The translations under genes and the position numbers were made by a program. From an uncultured Prevotellaceae bacterium (lineage in GTDB: Bacteria > Bacteroidota > Bacteroidia > Bacteroidales > Bacteroidaceae), in the NCBI GenBank assembly GCA_937900485.1, contig CALCEL010000048.1:1-37821 (forward strand): 37,821 nucleotides of DNA. The letters are read 5' to 3'. Shown piece after piece: positions 22,921 through 31,681 of this stretch; position 1 is the stretch's first letter; each line of letters starts with the position of its first letter. Under the pieces are notes generated by a model. The model saw only the letters and a list, made by a program, of their open reading frames with translations, was not told the DNA's origin and ran no database searches.

Positions 22921-25356
22921 TTATAGTGTGTATGTAAGGCCTGTTCGTATCTCGTGCGTGTGAGATTTCTTGTCATTCAGGCTCTTATAGTTCGTATGTC
23001 GTAAGTAATACGCCCAAAAGATGTCAAACATCAAGTGCTTGGTGATGTTCAGCTGTATATGCGGGTTGACGGTGAACAGTATGGTGTTGCCCGGGTCTCC
23101 CTGAGCGTTTGTGTACTCCAGGTTACTGAGTTGGCTGATCTTTTCCTCGTCATAGCCTTTCCATGTAAACAGATGATATAGCTCAGACTTGAACACCATA
23201 CGTCCGTATTTGCCGAATTCCATGAATGTGTGTACCTTGGCGGAGTAGCCGCTGCCCAGGTTATAGTCTCTTTTCAGTATGTGGTAGTGGTCTGTCTGAC
23301 TGCCTCCCATGAATATTCCGTCCAGGAACACGCGCTGCTCCAGGTGTGTCAGGTTGCCGATTTTCGGGAAGTGAAAGATGGCTCCGGGACCTGCCGCCGC
23401 TGCCTCGCTGATGCGGTATGGCACAATTCCGCTGCCGTCTTTTGTCGGTTCTGAGTTGTAGAAGTTGAAGTGTTGGAAGAGTCCTATCTTCACTCCCACG
23501 TCTTTTGAAGAGTTGATGTATTTACCATAGAGCATGCCCAGCAGATGCACGTTGCTTATCAGAGGCTGCTGTGAACCGATGTTGAACGTGAAGTCCGCTG
23601 AGAAGAAGTCGTAAGGTTTGTTGTTGCTGCTGGCCACGTCGCCATAGTTGAAGAGCAGGTTAACATAGGCGTTGTAGTCCCCGCTCAGTATGGAGTTGTT
23701 GTCTGCCACGTAGCGGTGTCCCACGCTTATGTCGAAATTCACGGGTAACTTGTTGTAGTCGTGATATTGTGAGTTTGTCCTGCGCACGCGCCAGGCGTCA
23801 CCTGTTATGAGTCTGTTTATCCCTCGTATCGGGTTGATGGCGAAAGCCAGCAGCTCACGGAAGAAACGGCTCGAACCTCTCTTGCTGTCGTCCAAAGGCA
23901 ATGAGGACAGTCTGAAAGCGGTTTCTCCGATGGCCACTCCGCCCATGGTCGTGCAGAACACGTCGTTGACAGACGGTGGGGTATCCTCTCCGAAGAACTC
24001 CCACATGAGGGAGCCGCCCAGGGCGTATGGCACGGACTGCCAGAAGGTCAGACCGTTGCTTCGAGCTGAGTTGAAATAGAGGTTGCCGTGGTATGGATGG
24101 AAGAACAGGTTGGTGGAGAAGTTGTCATTGTCCCACACAAATCCCATGTCGAAGTTTCTTCTTATGCTTTTCAGGGTGGTTTTGGAGTAGTCCTCACACA
24201 GCACGAAACGGTCGAAGCAGTGGACTAACGCATTTATACCGAACACTTCGGCTGCGGCTATCCATGGATGGGTATTGTCGCTGTCAGGGCGTACAGACAG
24301 GTAGTCGTGTGTCCTGTGAGCCGAAGCCTTCGACACATATACGTAAGGCCTGAGTCTGTATTTCAGTCCCGCTTCAGCCACCAGTCCTCTTCTGAACATC
24401 TCTCCGTCGTACTTGTGTGTCATCTCGTAGCCTGCTGACGCGTAAGCGCTTATGCTGCCTCGCAGCTTGTAGTCTGCGGTCAGACGCGGCTGCAGCGAGA
24501 ACATGTGGTTGTGGTCGTTCCGCTCCGTGTCGTATTTGAATGTCTCTAAATGATGGTAGCCGATGTCTGCTCCCAGAGACAGCCTGTCCGTCAGTCCTTG
24601 CTTGTATCCTATTCTGTAGAACAGGTCGCCGGCGAAGTCGTTCAGGTGAGGGTATTTCATGCCGACACCTACTATGTTGTAGATATGTCCGTTCTGTATC
24701 TCCAGAGCAGCGTTTACGTAAGCCATGTTGCCGCTGAACAGCATGGCGCTCAGCTTGGATGAGGGACACAGGTTGATGAGTCCTATCGACCGGCGCGGGC
24801 TCTCGGAGTTGTAGTTGACGATGCCGACCTGTGTGCCGTGAGGCTTGCTCGAGCATACGTTAAATAGTCCTATCTGCACTCCGTGTACGGTGTCCGCGTA
24901 GTTATACATTCCCATCTGCACGCCGTGCATCTCGTTGGAGCTTATGTTTGTGAGCAGGGATAACTGCGTTCCCGTACCGACTCCCATCGCTATGTTGCTG
25001 ACGGCAGACAGCTGAAGGCCGTATAGCGGTGACTTGCTCACGTTGCTGAACGTGGACAGCTGGGCGCCTCTCATGTCACCAGCAATATTGGAGAATCCGC
25101 TGAGCTGCATTCCCCTCATCTTGTCGCTGACCACGTTGTTGAAGATGGATGTGTTGACACCCCTCGAGTTGCCGATGGTCATGTTGAAGAACGGATTGAA
25201 ATGTACACTATTGTATTTCGTGCCGTCCTTGTCAGTGAGAATATGTGCCTCGTTTCTTGACGAGTCGCTCAGCTCTGTGTTCCTGTCTGTCGTGTTGCCG
25301 TTGGCATGGGGCACCATACAGCCCATGCATAATAGTAAAGGTAAAACATGTCTCAT
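22921..25356 (-). CDS. Outer-membrane DUF3943 protein with N-terminal surface-repeat domain
   Basis: An 811-aa exported protein with signal peptide MRHVLPLLLCMGCMVPHANG. Residues 65-196 hold about nine repeats of roughly 16-22 aa built on (R/H/Y)G-x-Q-(L/M/I)-(S/G)-x-(F/Y)-N, as in LA_2272-type surface-repeat proteins, probably a stacked beta structure. Residues about 365-500 are a DUF3943 domain: EVFGINALVHCFDRFV, NFDMGFVWDNDNFSTNLFFHPYHGNLYFNSARSNG, FWQSVPYALGGSLMWEFFGE, TTMGGVAIGETAFR and LDDSKRG. The remaining 300 residues are beta-strand rich and end HTHEIRTGLTYTL, consistent with an outer-membrane barrel. Function is unknown. It is first in an operon with the HD protein, with a TACATTTG -7 box upstream. 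Confidence 0.88.
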   Translation of the reverse strand: MRHVLPLLLCMGCMVPHANGNTTDRNTELSDSSRNEAHILTDKDGTKYNSVHFNPFFNMTIGNSRGVNTSIFNNVVSDKMRGMQLSGFSNIAGDMRGAQLSTFSNVSKSPLYGLQLSAVSNIAMGVGTGTQLSLLTNISSNEMHGVQMGMYNYADTVHGVQIGLFNVCSSKPHGTQVGIVNYNSESPRRSIGLINLCPSSKLSAMLFSGNMAYVNAALEIQNGHIYNIVGVGMKYPHLNDFAGDLFYRIGYKQGLTDRLSLGADIGYHHLETFKYDTERNDHNHMFSLQPRLTADYKLRGSISAYASAGYEMTHKYDGEMFRRGLVAEAGLKYRLRPYVYVSKASAHRTHDYLSVRPDSDNTHPWIAAAEVFGINALVHCFDRFVLCEDYSKTTLKSIRRNFDMGFVWDNDNFSTNLFFHPYHGNLYFNSARSNGLTFWQSVPYALGGSLMWEFFGEDTPPSVNDVFCTTMGGVAIGETAFRLSSLPLDDSKRGSSRFFRELLAFAINPIRGINRLITGDAWRVRRTNSQYHDYNKLPVNFDISVGHRYVADNNSILSGDYNAYVNLLFNYGDVASSNNKPYDFFSADFTFNIGSQQPLISNVHLLGMLYGKYINSSKDVGVKIGLFQHFNFYNSEPTKDGSGIVPYRISEAAAAGPGAIFHFPKIGNLTHLEQRVFLDGIFMGGSQTDHYHILKRDYNLGSGYSAKVHTFMEFGKYGRMVFKSELYHLFTWKGYDEEKISQLSNLEYTNAQGDPGNTILFTVNPHIQLNITKHLMFDIFWAYYLRHTNYKSLNDKKSHTHEIRTGLTYTL

Positions 25357-25382
25357 GCCTGTTTTTTTTAGTTTTCAACAGG

Positions 25383-25390
25383 CAAATGTA
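25383..25390 (-). promoter_or_regulatory. -7 promoter box of the DUF3943-HD operon
   Basis: On the minus strand this reads TACATTTG, an exact consensus match 26 bases upstream of the start codon. The -33 box is not clear. Confidence 0.55.
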
Positions 25391-25681
25391 GTCAAAAAAG
25401 ATGAGAATGCTTGTGGCGTGTGTCCTTTTTGAACAAGATACGAGCCTAATTGATTAGATTGTGTCCGTGAGCCGACGATATTATGCGGGACTTGCGGTAC
25501 GTGATTTCTCCTGTGCATGAAATTGCGGACCGTGTGTCTGACAGGATTGTGTCTCTTGACGTGACTGGCATGCCCGTATCCTGGCTGCCGTTTTCAAATG
25601 AGGGTGACTGCATCATCTTGTTCGGTGAGAGACAGACGTCACGCATGCTGATATGGAGTGTGTGAAGTGGGGGGATAACGA
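25391..25681. other. Gene-free stretch between the DUF3943 operon and repeat copy B
   Basis: No convincing gene was seen. Reading frames of about 60-80 codons exist on both strands but have no recognisable protein, no good start context and overlap one another. No hairpin terminator or tRNA was seen. Confidence 0.5.
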
Positions 25682-25980
25682 ACAATTTGTGGTGTGACGA
25701 GATTTCCTGTGCCTGTTTTTTGTTAGAAAAAGGTTAACTTGTTGATAATCTTAAAACAATGTGTTTAAAAATCTTATGTCTCTTTTTTGAAATTCTTAGG
25801 TTAGGATATAGTCTATACGCAGGTCTGAGAATTTAAAAATACTAACCTGAACTTTTCAACGTCCTAACCTAAGATTTTCAGACGTCGAATAAGGCATGGG
25901 AAAAGTCCGGAAGTCATTTTTTCGTTGCCTTGTGTCAACGGAAAAAGGGGAGTTTCGAACAATGAAAAAAGTGCGAAATG
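25682..25980 (-). repeat. Copy B of the approximately 300-bp dispersed intergenic repeat (inverted)
   Basis: The reverse complement of this segment aligns end to end with 4640-4939 at about 80% identity. The identical 30-bp core is at 25854-25883. The same AGGTTAGG/CCTAACCT motif set is present: CCTAACCT at 25863-25870, a truncated CTAACCT at 25842-25848, and AGGTTAGG at 25798-25805. The copy lies between the divergent DUF3943 and valS genes, just as copy A lies between divergent genes. Confidence 0.85.
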
Positions 25981-26133
25981 GGAAGTGATTCCATGCAGGG
26001 TATGATTGATGGCTGAGGACGTCATCTTGCCGGCAAATATGGCAGCTCGTTGTGTCACTTGTTACGAATACAGTGCATAACGGTCCACTACTGTCGCCGT
26101 GACGCTACCTTTTCTTACATTTTCATAGCAACT

Positions 26134-26165
26134 TTTGCCGCTTTCGTTGAAAAAGTGTAACTTTG
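26134..26165 (+). promoter_or_regulatory. Promoter of valS
   Basis: A -33 TTTG (26134-26137) and a -7 TAACTTTG (26158-26165) are separated by 20 bases, the best match to the Bacteroidota consensus in the window. The ATG is 33 bases beyond the -7 box. Confidence 0.75.
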
Positions 26166-26197
26166 CGGCCAAATAGATAAAAATATATCAGATAAAA

Positions 26198-28897
26198 ATG
26201 GAATTAGCAAGTAAGTACAATCCTTCGGATGTGGAAGGAAAGTGGTATCAGTATTGGATGGACCACAAACTCTTCGCAAGTAAGCCAGATGGCCGTGAGC
26301 CATACACCATAGTAATCCCCCCACCTAATGTGACAGGTGTGCTGCACATGGGACACATGCTTAACAACACCATACAGGATATTTTGATTCGTAAGGCCCG
26401 TATTGACGGAAAGAACGCATGTTGGGTGCCGGGTACGGACCACGCTTCTATCGCTACTGAGGCTAAAGTGGTCAACAGACTGGCTTCACAGGGAATCAAG
26501 AAGCTTGACCTTTCACGTGAGGAGTTCCTGAAGCACGCGTGGGACTGGACGAACGAGCACGGAGGCATAATCCTCAAGCAGCTGAGACGTCTGGGCGCAA
26601 GCTGTGACTGGGACAGGACTGCGTTCACGATGGACGACAAGCGCAGCGAGTCTGTGTTACGTGTCTTCTGTGACTTGTATGACAAGGGACTAATTTACCG
26701 AGGTCTGCGTATGGTCAACTGGGACCCTAAGGCGCAGACGGCACTGTCAAACATTGAGGTTGTTTACAGGGAGGAGAAATCTAAACTGTACTATCTTAAG
26801 TATTATGTGGCTGACCAGGACAGCGTGAAGCCTACTGGTGACGCTGAGGAAGTGCTTCACAAGGATGAGAAGGGCTATTATGCAGTCGTGGCTACTACAC
26901 GTCCTGAGACTATCATGGGTGACACCGCCATGTGTATCAATCCTAAGGACCCGAAAAATCAGTGGCTGAAGGGACATAAGGTTATTGTTCCGCTCGTGGG
27001 ACGCGTGATACCTGTCATCGAGGACAGATATGTGGAGATTGAGTTCGGTACTGGATGTCTGAAGGTTACTCCTGCTCACGATGTTAATGACTATAACTTG
27101 GGTAAGACTCATAATCTCGAGACTATCGACATCTTCAACCCTGACGGCACTGTATCTGAGGCTGCGGGTATGTACGTGGGTCAGGACCGTATGGATGTAC
27201 GTAAGCAGATAGCTAAGGATCTTGACGCTGCCGGTCTGCTCGAGAAGATTGAGGACTATGTCAATAAGGTGGGCTACTCTGAGCGTAACCCTGACACGGC
27301 TGTCGAGCCTCGTCTGTGTATGCAGTGGTACTTGTCTATGCAGCACTTCGCCGATATCGCCTTGCCACCAGTGCTCGAGGGTAAGATTAAGTTCTACCCA
27401 CAGAAGTATGTGACGACTTACCGTAACTGGCTCGAGAGTATCGATGACTGGTGCATCAGCCGTCAGTTGTGGTGGGGCCACCGTATTCCTGCTTATTATC
27501 TTCCTGCTAAAGAGGGTGACAGCGAGGAGAAGTTCGTGGTTGCCATGAATGTTGAGGAGGCACTCGAGAAAGCGAGAAAGATTTCAGGATATGAGAACGT
27601 GACAGCTGAGGAACTCAGACATGACGAGGATGCTCTTGACACTTGGTTCTCTTCATGGCTCTGGCCTGTCAGTCTTTTCGACGGCATCAACAACCCAGGT
27701 AATGAGGAGATAAAATACTATTATCCGACAAATGACCTCGTGACTGGTCCGGACATCATATTTTTCTGGGTCGCTCGTATGATTATGGCGGGTGAGGAGT
27801 ATCTTAAAGATGTGCCTTTCCGAAATGTGTACTTCACTGGTATCGTACGTGACAACCTCGGACGTAAGATGTCAAAGCAGCTGGGTAACTCTCCTGACCC
27901 GATTGGCCTGATAGACAAGTATGGTGCTGACGGTGTCAGAATGGGTATGCTGTTGGCAGCGCCTGCGGGTAATGACATATTGTTTGATGAGAGTCTGTGT
28001 CAGCAGGGTGCGGCTTTCTGTAATAAGATATGGAATGCGTTCCGTCTCGTTTCCGGCTGGAAGCGCGAGGAGATGGCACAGCCTGAGGCTAACAAAAAGG
28101 CTATCGTATGGTTTGACGCCAAGGTGAAGGCAGCCGTGGCAGAGATTAATGACTTGTATAGTAAGTACAGACTCAATGAGGCGTTGATGGCAATCTTCAA
28201 GTTGTTCACCGACGAGTTCTCTGGATGGTATCTCGAGATGATAAAGCCTGCTTACCAGACTCCTATCGACGGCGAGACTCTTGACTGCACTCTTGAGTTC
28301 TTTGAGATATTGATGAAGGTGATACATCCGTTCATGCCGTTCATCACGGAGGAGCTGTATCAGCATATCTGTGAGCGTAAGGATGGTGAGTCTATTATGA
28401 TTGATCCGCTGGTGATTGACGCTCCGACTGCGGATGACGAGAAAATTATTCGTGACGTGGAGGTTATGAAGCAAATCGTGGCTGGTGTACGTTCTGTGCG
28501 CAACCAGAAGAATATTGCTCCGAAGGAGGCCCTCACGCTCCAGGTGGTGGGCGAGAACCCTGTGCCTCAGTACGTTGAGCTTATCGTGAAGATGGCTAAC
28601 CTGTCTGCTGTGGACAGCGTGGCTGTGAAGGACGACTCTGCAAGCTCGTTCCTCGTCGGCACTACGGAGTTCGCCGTTCCACTCGGTAACCTGATTGATG
28701 TTGAGGCTGAGCTGGCTAAGATGGAGGCTGAGCTTAAGCATCTGCAAGGTTTCCTCGCCGGTGTACAGAAGAAGCTGTCTAATGAACGTTTCGTGGCTAA
28801 TGCTCCGGCGCAGGTCGTTGAGCTGGAGAAAAAGAAACAGGCTGACGCTGAGACTAAGATAGCCGCTCTTACTGAAAGCATAGCTAAACTTAAGTGA
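26198..28897 (+). CDS. valS: Valyl-tRNA synthetase
   Basis: An 899-aa class I aminoacyl-tRNA synthetase that charges tRNA-Val. The HIGH-type motif is GVLHMGHMLN (H50-H53) and the KMSKS-type motif is GRKMSKQLGNSPDP (about 555-570). The editing domain (about 190-330) contains VVATTRPETIMGDTAMCINP and a TGCLKVTPAHDVNDYNLGK motif. The anticodon-binding helical domain follows, and a C-terminal coiled coil (about 825-899, EAELAKMEAELKHLQGFL...) is the ValRS-specific tRNA arm. Length and motifs are normal for the bacterial enzyme. It is transcribed alone from a strong promoter and ends at a strong terminator. Confidence 0.98.
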   Translation: MELASKYNPSDVEGKWYQYWMDHKLFASKPDGREPYTIVIPPPNVTGVLHMGHMLNNTIQDILIRKARIDGKNACWVPGTDHASIATEAKVVNRLASQGIKKLDLSREEFLKHAWDWTNEHGGIILKQLRRLGASCDWDRTAFTMDDKRSESVLRVFCDLYDKGLIYRGLRMVNWDPKAQTALSNIEVVYREEKSKLYYLKYYVADQDSVKPTGDAEEVLHKDEKGYYAVVATTRPETIMGDTAMCINPKDPKNQWLKGHKVIVPLVGRVIPVIEDRYVEIEFGTGCLKVTPAHDVNDYNLGKTHNLETIDIFNPDGTVSEAAGMYVGQDRMDVRKQIAKDLDAAGLLEKIEDYVNKVGYSERNPDTAVEPRLCMQWYLSMQHFADIALPPVLEGKIKFYPQKYVTTYRNWLESIDDWCISRQLWWGHRIPAYYLPAKEGDSEEKFVVAMNVEEALEKARKISGYENVTAEELRHDEDALDTWFSSWLWPVSLFDGINNPGNEEIKYYYPTNDLVTGPDIIFFWVARMIMAGEEYLKDVPFRNVYFTGIVRDNLGRKMSKQLGNSPDPIGLIDKYGADGVRMGMLLAAPAGNDILFDESLCQQGAAFCNKIWNAFRLVSGWKREEMAQPEANKKAIVWFDAKVKAAVAEINDLYSKYRLNEALMAIFKLFTDEFSGWYLEMIKPAYQTPIDGETLDCTLEFFEILMKVIHPFMPFITEELYQHICERKDGESIMIDPLVIDAPTADDEKIIRDVEVMKQIVAGVRSVRNQKNIAPKEALTLQVVGENPVPQYVELIVKMANLSAVDSVAVKDDSASSFLVGTTEFAVPLGNLIDVEAELAKMEAELKHLQGFLAGVQKKLSNERFVANAPAQVVELEKKKQADAETKIAALTESIAKLK

Positions 28898-28925
28898 TAA
28901 GGTGGTCTCAACCGATAATATCTGT

Positions 28926-28959
28926 CCGTGTCTGCTAATACGCAGACACGGCTTTTTTT
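28926..28959 (+). terminator. Rho-independent terminator of valS
   Basis: CCGTGTCTGC (28926-28935) and GCAGACACGG (28942-28951) form a perfect 10-bp stem with a 6-nt loop, followed by C and seven Ts. It starts 28 bases after the stop codon. Confidence 0.93.
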
Positions 28960-29288
28960 ATGTGCTCTCGTCGCTCTTGTGTCATCGAGGACGTTTCTTC
29001 TCTTACACACTGAATGACATACGTTTGTAGGCTTTGCGACTTTACGTCTTGTGTTGATGCGTGGATGGTTGAGTGTATAAGTGCTAGGATATTTCGACTG
29101 ACACGCCCCGGAGTGTGTATGTATACTTCGTGATGTGCATATATATAATGTGTGATACTGTTATGCTGTATTACGCCTGAATGACGTTCTGTCAATGCTG
29201 GAGTGATGTCAGAACACTGACTTTCATAGTGTAAACACCTTACATGTATACTGTTCGAAGTTTTCTGACTTCGTGTGTCATGTCTGTC
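28960..29288. other. Gene-free stretch upstream of the GH92-GH28 operon
   Basis: No convincing gene was recognised. A minus-strand frame of about 140 codons crosses the stretch but has no family resemblance and runs through the valS terminator, so it is not called. The stretch is rich in TGT/TAT repeats and has no tRNA or strong hairpin. Confidence 0.5.
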
Positions 29289-29319
29289 TGACGGCAATGT
29301 CATTCTATTGACGGCATGT
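29289..29319. promoter_or_regulatory. Candidate operator: 20-bp-spaced direct repeat before the GH92 promoter
   Basis: TGACGGCAATGT (29289-29300) recurs as TGACGGCATGT (29309-29319) with a start-to-start distance of 20 bases, about two helical turns. It lies about 50-80 bases upstream of the -7 box, where hybrid two-component or other activators bind. The regulator is unknown, and none is encoded next to it. Confidence 0.45.
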
Positions 29320-29366
29320 TTCTTTGTTGATGTGACAGAATATTGGTGGCAAACCAATTATTTCAT

Positions 29367-29374
29367 TAAATTTG
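29367..29374 (+). promoter_or_regulatory. -7 promoter box of the GH92-GH28 operon
   Basis: TAAATTTG is an exact consensus match, 17 bases upstream of the ATG. The -33 region is only TTGG (29343-29346, spacing 20), which is a weak match and fits a promoter needing an activator. Confidence 0.55.
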
Positions 29375-29391
29375 CAAAAAAATGATTTCTA

Positions 29392-31632
29392 ATGGCCATT
29401 TTTCATGTGTGTAAACAATGTAAGGCAGTGCTTTTGGTGTCTGCTCTATTGACGTCGACAGTCTCTTGGGGACAGTCGGTGGTCGATATGGTTGACACCA
29501 GGGTGGGGACTGCGGCAAGTGTCACTCGTACCGCTGGTATGTTTGGACGGGGTACAGAGGAATATGCTCATACTCTTCCTGCCGTGCTCAGTCCGTTCGG
29601 AATGAATTTCTGGACTCCACAGACTCAACGCTCGGAGAAGAAAGGTGTGTGCCCTTATCTGTATGACCATGAGGTGTTTCAGGGCATCAGATGCTCACAT
29701 TGGATTGTCGGAGGATGTACTCAAGACTACGGCTCATTCACCATCATGCCGTGTAAGTCCGTGGACGACGGCTTGAAAGGATGTGGTTTCTCACATGATG
29801 ACGAGAGGGCCACACCTGCTTATTACTCCTTGTCTTTACAAAAGTCCGGGCTGTCGGTGGAAATGACTGCGACACAGCGTTCCGGCTTTATGCGTTTCGG
29901 TTATGAGAACCTGGACTCGATGTTTCTGCTGATTACTGTTAACAGTGATGAGGGACAAGGACGCCTCGAGGTGAAAAAAGACGGGACGATAGTTGGCGAG
30001 AATCCCATACATCGTATATATCAAGGGTGGGGTGAGCCAGCCGGTTACGCCTCACATTTTGTCATTCGCTGCGACGCGCGTGTGGCAGACAAGGGAAGGG
30101 TAGATGATAACACGATATGGGTGCGACTGGAAAAGCGAAGTGGCGTGGTGAATGTGAGATGCGCCAATTCCTTCACGTCCATAGATGCCGCGGAGAATAA
30201 TCTCCTCAGAGAGATTCCGGACTGGGATTTTGAACGGGTCAGGAGTGACCTGACGTCACTCTGGGAAGACTGTCTCACACGTGTCGAGGTGTTCTCAAAC
30301 GACAGCAGTCTGCTGTCTCAGTTCTATGGGGCAATGTACAGGTCAAGTTTCCTGCCTCATGATATCAGTGATGTAGACGGCTCATATCCCGCTTTCTCCA
30401 ACGGAATGTGTGTGGACGGCGGAATGGGCTCGTCGTACTATGATGATTTCTCTATGTGGGACACGTACCGGGCGCAGCATCCTCTTCTGACTATACGTGA
30501 GCCGGTGAGGGCTGCCGACATGATGCGCTCGCTCGTGACAAAATATGAACAGGGGGGCTGGATGCCGATATTTCCTTGCTGGAATTCTTACACGGCAGCG
30601 ATGATTGGTGATCATTGTGCATCTGTGATGGCGGATGCCTATGTGAAGGGAATAAGGGACTTTGACGTGGAGAAGGCTTATGAGGGACTGAGGAAAAACG
30701 CGTTCTCTGAACCGGAGACGTATGAGGAGTACGTGAATGGCATGGGACGCAGGGCGTTGAGCTCGTATAAGAGATTGGGGTTCATACCTCTCGAGGATTC
30801 TGTCAAAGAAGCGTTCCATCAGAATGAGCAGGTGTCACGTACGTTGGAGTATGCGTATGATGACTTCGCACTTGCTCAGCTCGCCAAGGCGCTCGGCAAA
30901 AAGGATGATTACAAAGAGCTGACGCGCAGAAGCGGCAACTATGTGAACGTGTTTGACTCTCGCACGGGCTGGGTCAACGGCAGACATGAGGATGGTGCGT
31001 TCGCATCTTCGGATGAGGTGGAGCTGCTCAAGGAACCTGAGCGTCATGGCAATCCTACTTCATTGACTCCTTGCACCTTTTCCACATTCATAACGGAAGG
31101 CTTGCCTGTCCACTATTCATGGTACGTGCCGCATGATGTGGGTGGACTGATTAAGTGTATGGGCGGGGCGAGACGCTTTGAGGAGAAGCTTGACTCTATG
31201 TTTGACTGTTCTTTGTATTGGCATGGTAATGAGCCGTGCCATCAGATTGCCTATCTCTACGATTTCATTGGTAAACAGGAGAAGTGCGCGAGAGTGGTGA
31301 GGAGAATCTTAGAGACGGAATACATGAATGAGCCGGGGGGACTGAGCGGCAATGATGACGCCGGTCAAATGTCAGCGTGGTATATATTCTCCTCTCTCGG
31401 ATTCTATCCCGTGTGTCCGGGAACGGATCGTTACTACCTCTCTTGTCCTGTGTTCAGACGGGCTGACATAAAAGTGGGACGGGACAAACGGTTTACGGTG
31501 GTCTGTGACGGCAATCTTTCAGATGACACTTCCTTGCGTGGTGTGTATCTTAACGGTAAACGACTAAAACGGACGTTCATAACGCATGATGAGATTATGA
31601 GGGGCGGAGTGTTGGAGTTTTATATCTACTAA
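29392..31632 (+). CDS. Exported glycoside hydrolase, family GH92 (alpha-mannosidase-like)
   Basis: A 746-aa protein with a signal peptide (about 1-28, ending SWGQS). It has the two-domain GH92 layout: an N-terminal beta-sandwich (about 30-270) and an alpha/alpha-barrel with YYDDFSMWDTYRAQHPLL, GGWMPIFPCWNSYTAAMIGDH, the acid-bearing WHGNEPCHQIAYLYDF (E614) and the base-bearing GGLSGNDDAGQMSAWYIFSSLGFYPVCPG (D655/D656). GH92 enzymes are calcium-dependent exo-acting alpha-mannosidases. The usual N-terminal GGHGHTFPGA-PFGM motif is replaced by FGRGTEEYAHTLPAVLSPFGM, so this is a divergent subgroup and the exact linkage specificity is open. GH28 follows at once, suggesting joint use on a plant-wall glycan (inference). 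Confidence 0.9.
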   Translation: MAIFHVCKQCKAVLLVSALLTSTVSWGQSVVDMVDTRVGTAASVTRTAGMFGRGTEEYAHTLPAVLSPFGMNFWTPQTQRSEKKGVCPYLYDHEVFQGIRCSHWIVGGCTQDYGSFTIMPCKSVDDGLKGCGFSHDDERATPAYYSLSLQKSGLSVEMTATQRSGFMRFGYENLDSMFLLITVNSDEGQGRLEVKKDGTIVGENPIHRIYQGWGEPAGYASHFVIRCDARVADKGRVDDNTIWVRLEKRSGVVNVRCANSFTSIDAAENNLLREIPDWDFERVRSDLTSLWEDCLTRVEVFSNDSSLLSQFYGAMYRSSFLPHDISDVDGSYPAFSNGMCVDGGMGSSYYDDFSMWDTYRAQHPLLTIREPVRAADMMRSLVTKYEQGGWMPIFPCWNSYTAAMIGDHCASVMADAYVKGIRDFDVEKAYEGLRKNAFSEPETYEEYVNGMGRRALSSYKRLGFIPLEDSVKEAFHQNEQVSRTLEYAYDDFALAQLAKALGKKDDYKELTRRSGNYVNVFDSRTGWVNGRHEDGAFASSDEVELLKEPERHGNPTSLTPCTFSTFITEGLPVHYSWYVPHDVGGLIKCMGGARRFEEKLDSMFDCSLYWHGNEPCHQIAYLYDFIGKQEKCARVVRRILETEYMNEPGGLSGNDDAGQMSAWYIFSSLGFYPVCPGTDRYYLSCPVFRRADIKVGRDKRFTVVCDGNLSDDTSLRGVYLNGKRLKRTFITHDEIMRGGVLEFYIY

Positions 31633-31681
31633 CGAGACTATGAGAAAGATAACTTTAGGGAATGACTTTTCAAGGATAGGA

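Noticed and set aside
25483..25665. A 60-codon plus-strand frame and overlapping minus-strand frame in the gap before repeat copy B
   Set aside because: No start context, no similarity I recognise, and frames on both strands compete for the same bases.
25741..25749. DnaA-box-like TTATCAAC (on the minus strand) in repeat copy B suggesting an origin of replication
   Set aside because: There is a single weak match, the equivalent site in copy A is changed, and no dnaA/dnaN-type context is present.
26747..28747. Two long minus-strand frames (244 and 291 codons) opposite valS
   Set aside because: They are antisense shadows of a well-conserved gene. Their translations are Leu/Val/His-rich without domain resemblance.
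28935..29357. A 140-codon minus-strand frame between valS and GH92
   Set aside because: It extends into the valS terminator stem, has no family resemblance, and its composition is unlike the surrounding genes.
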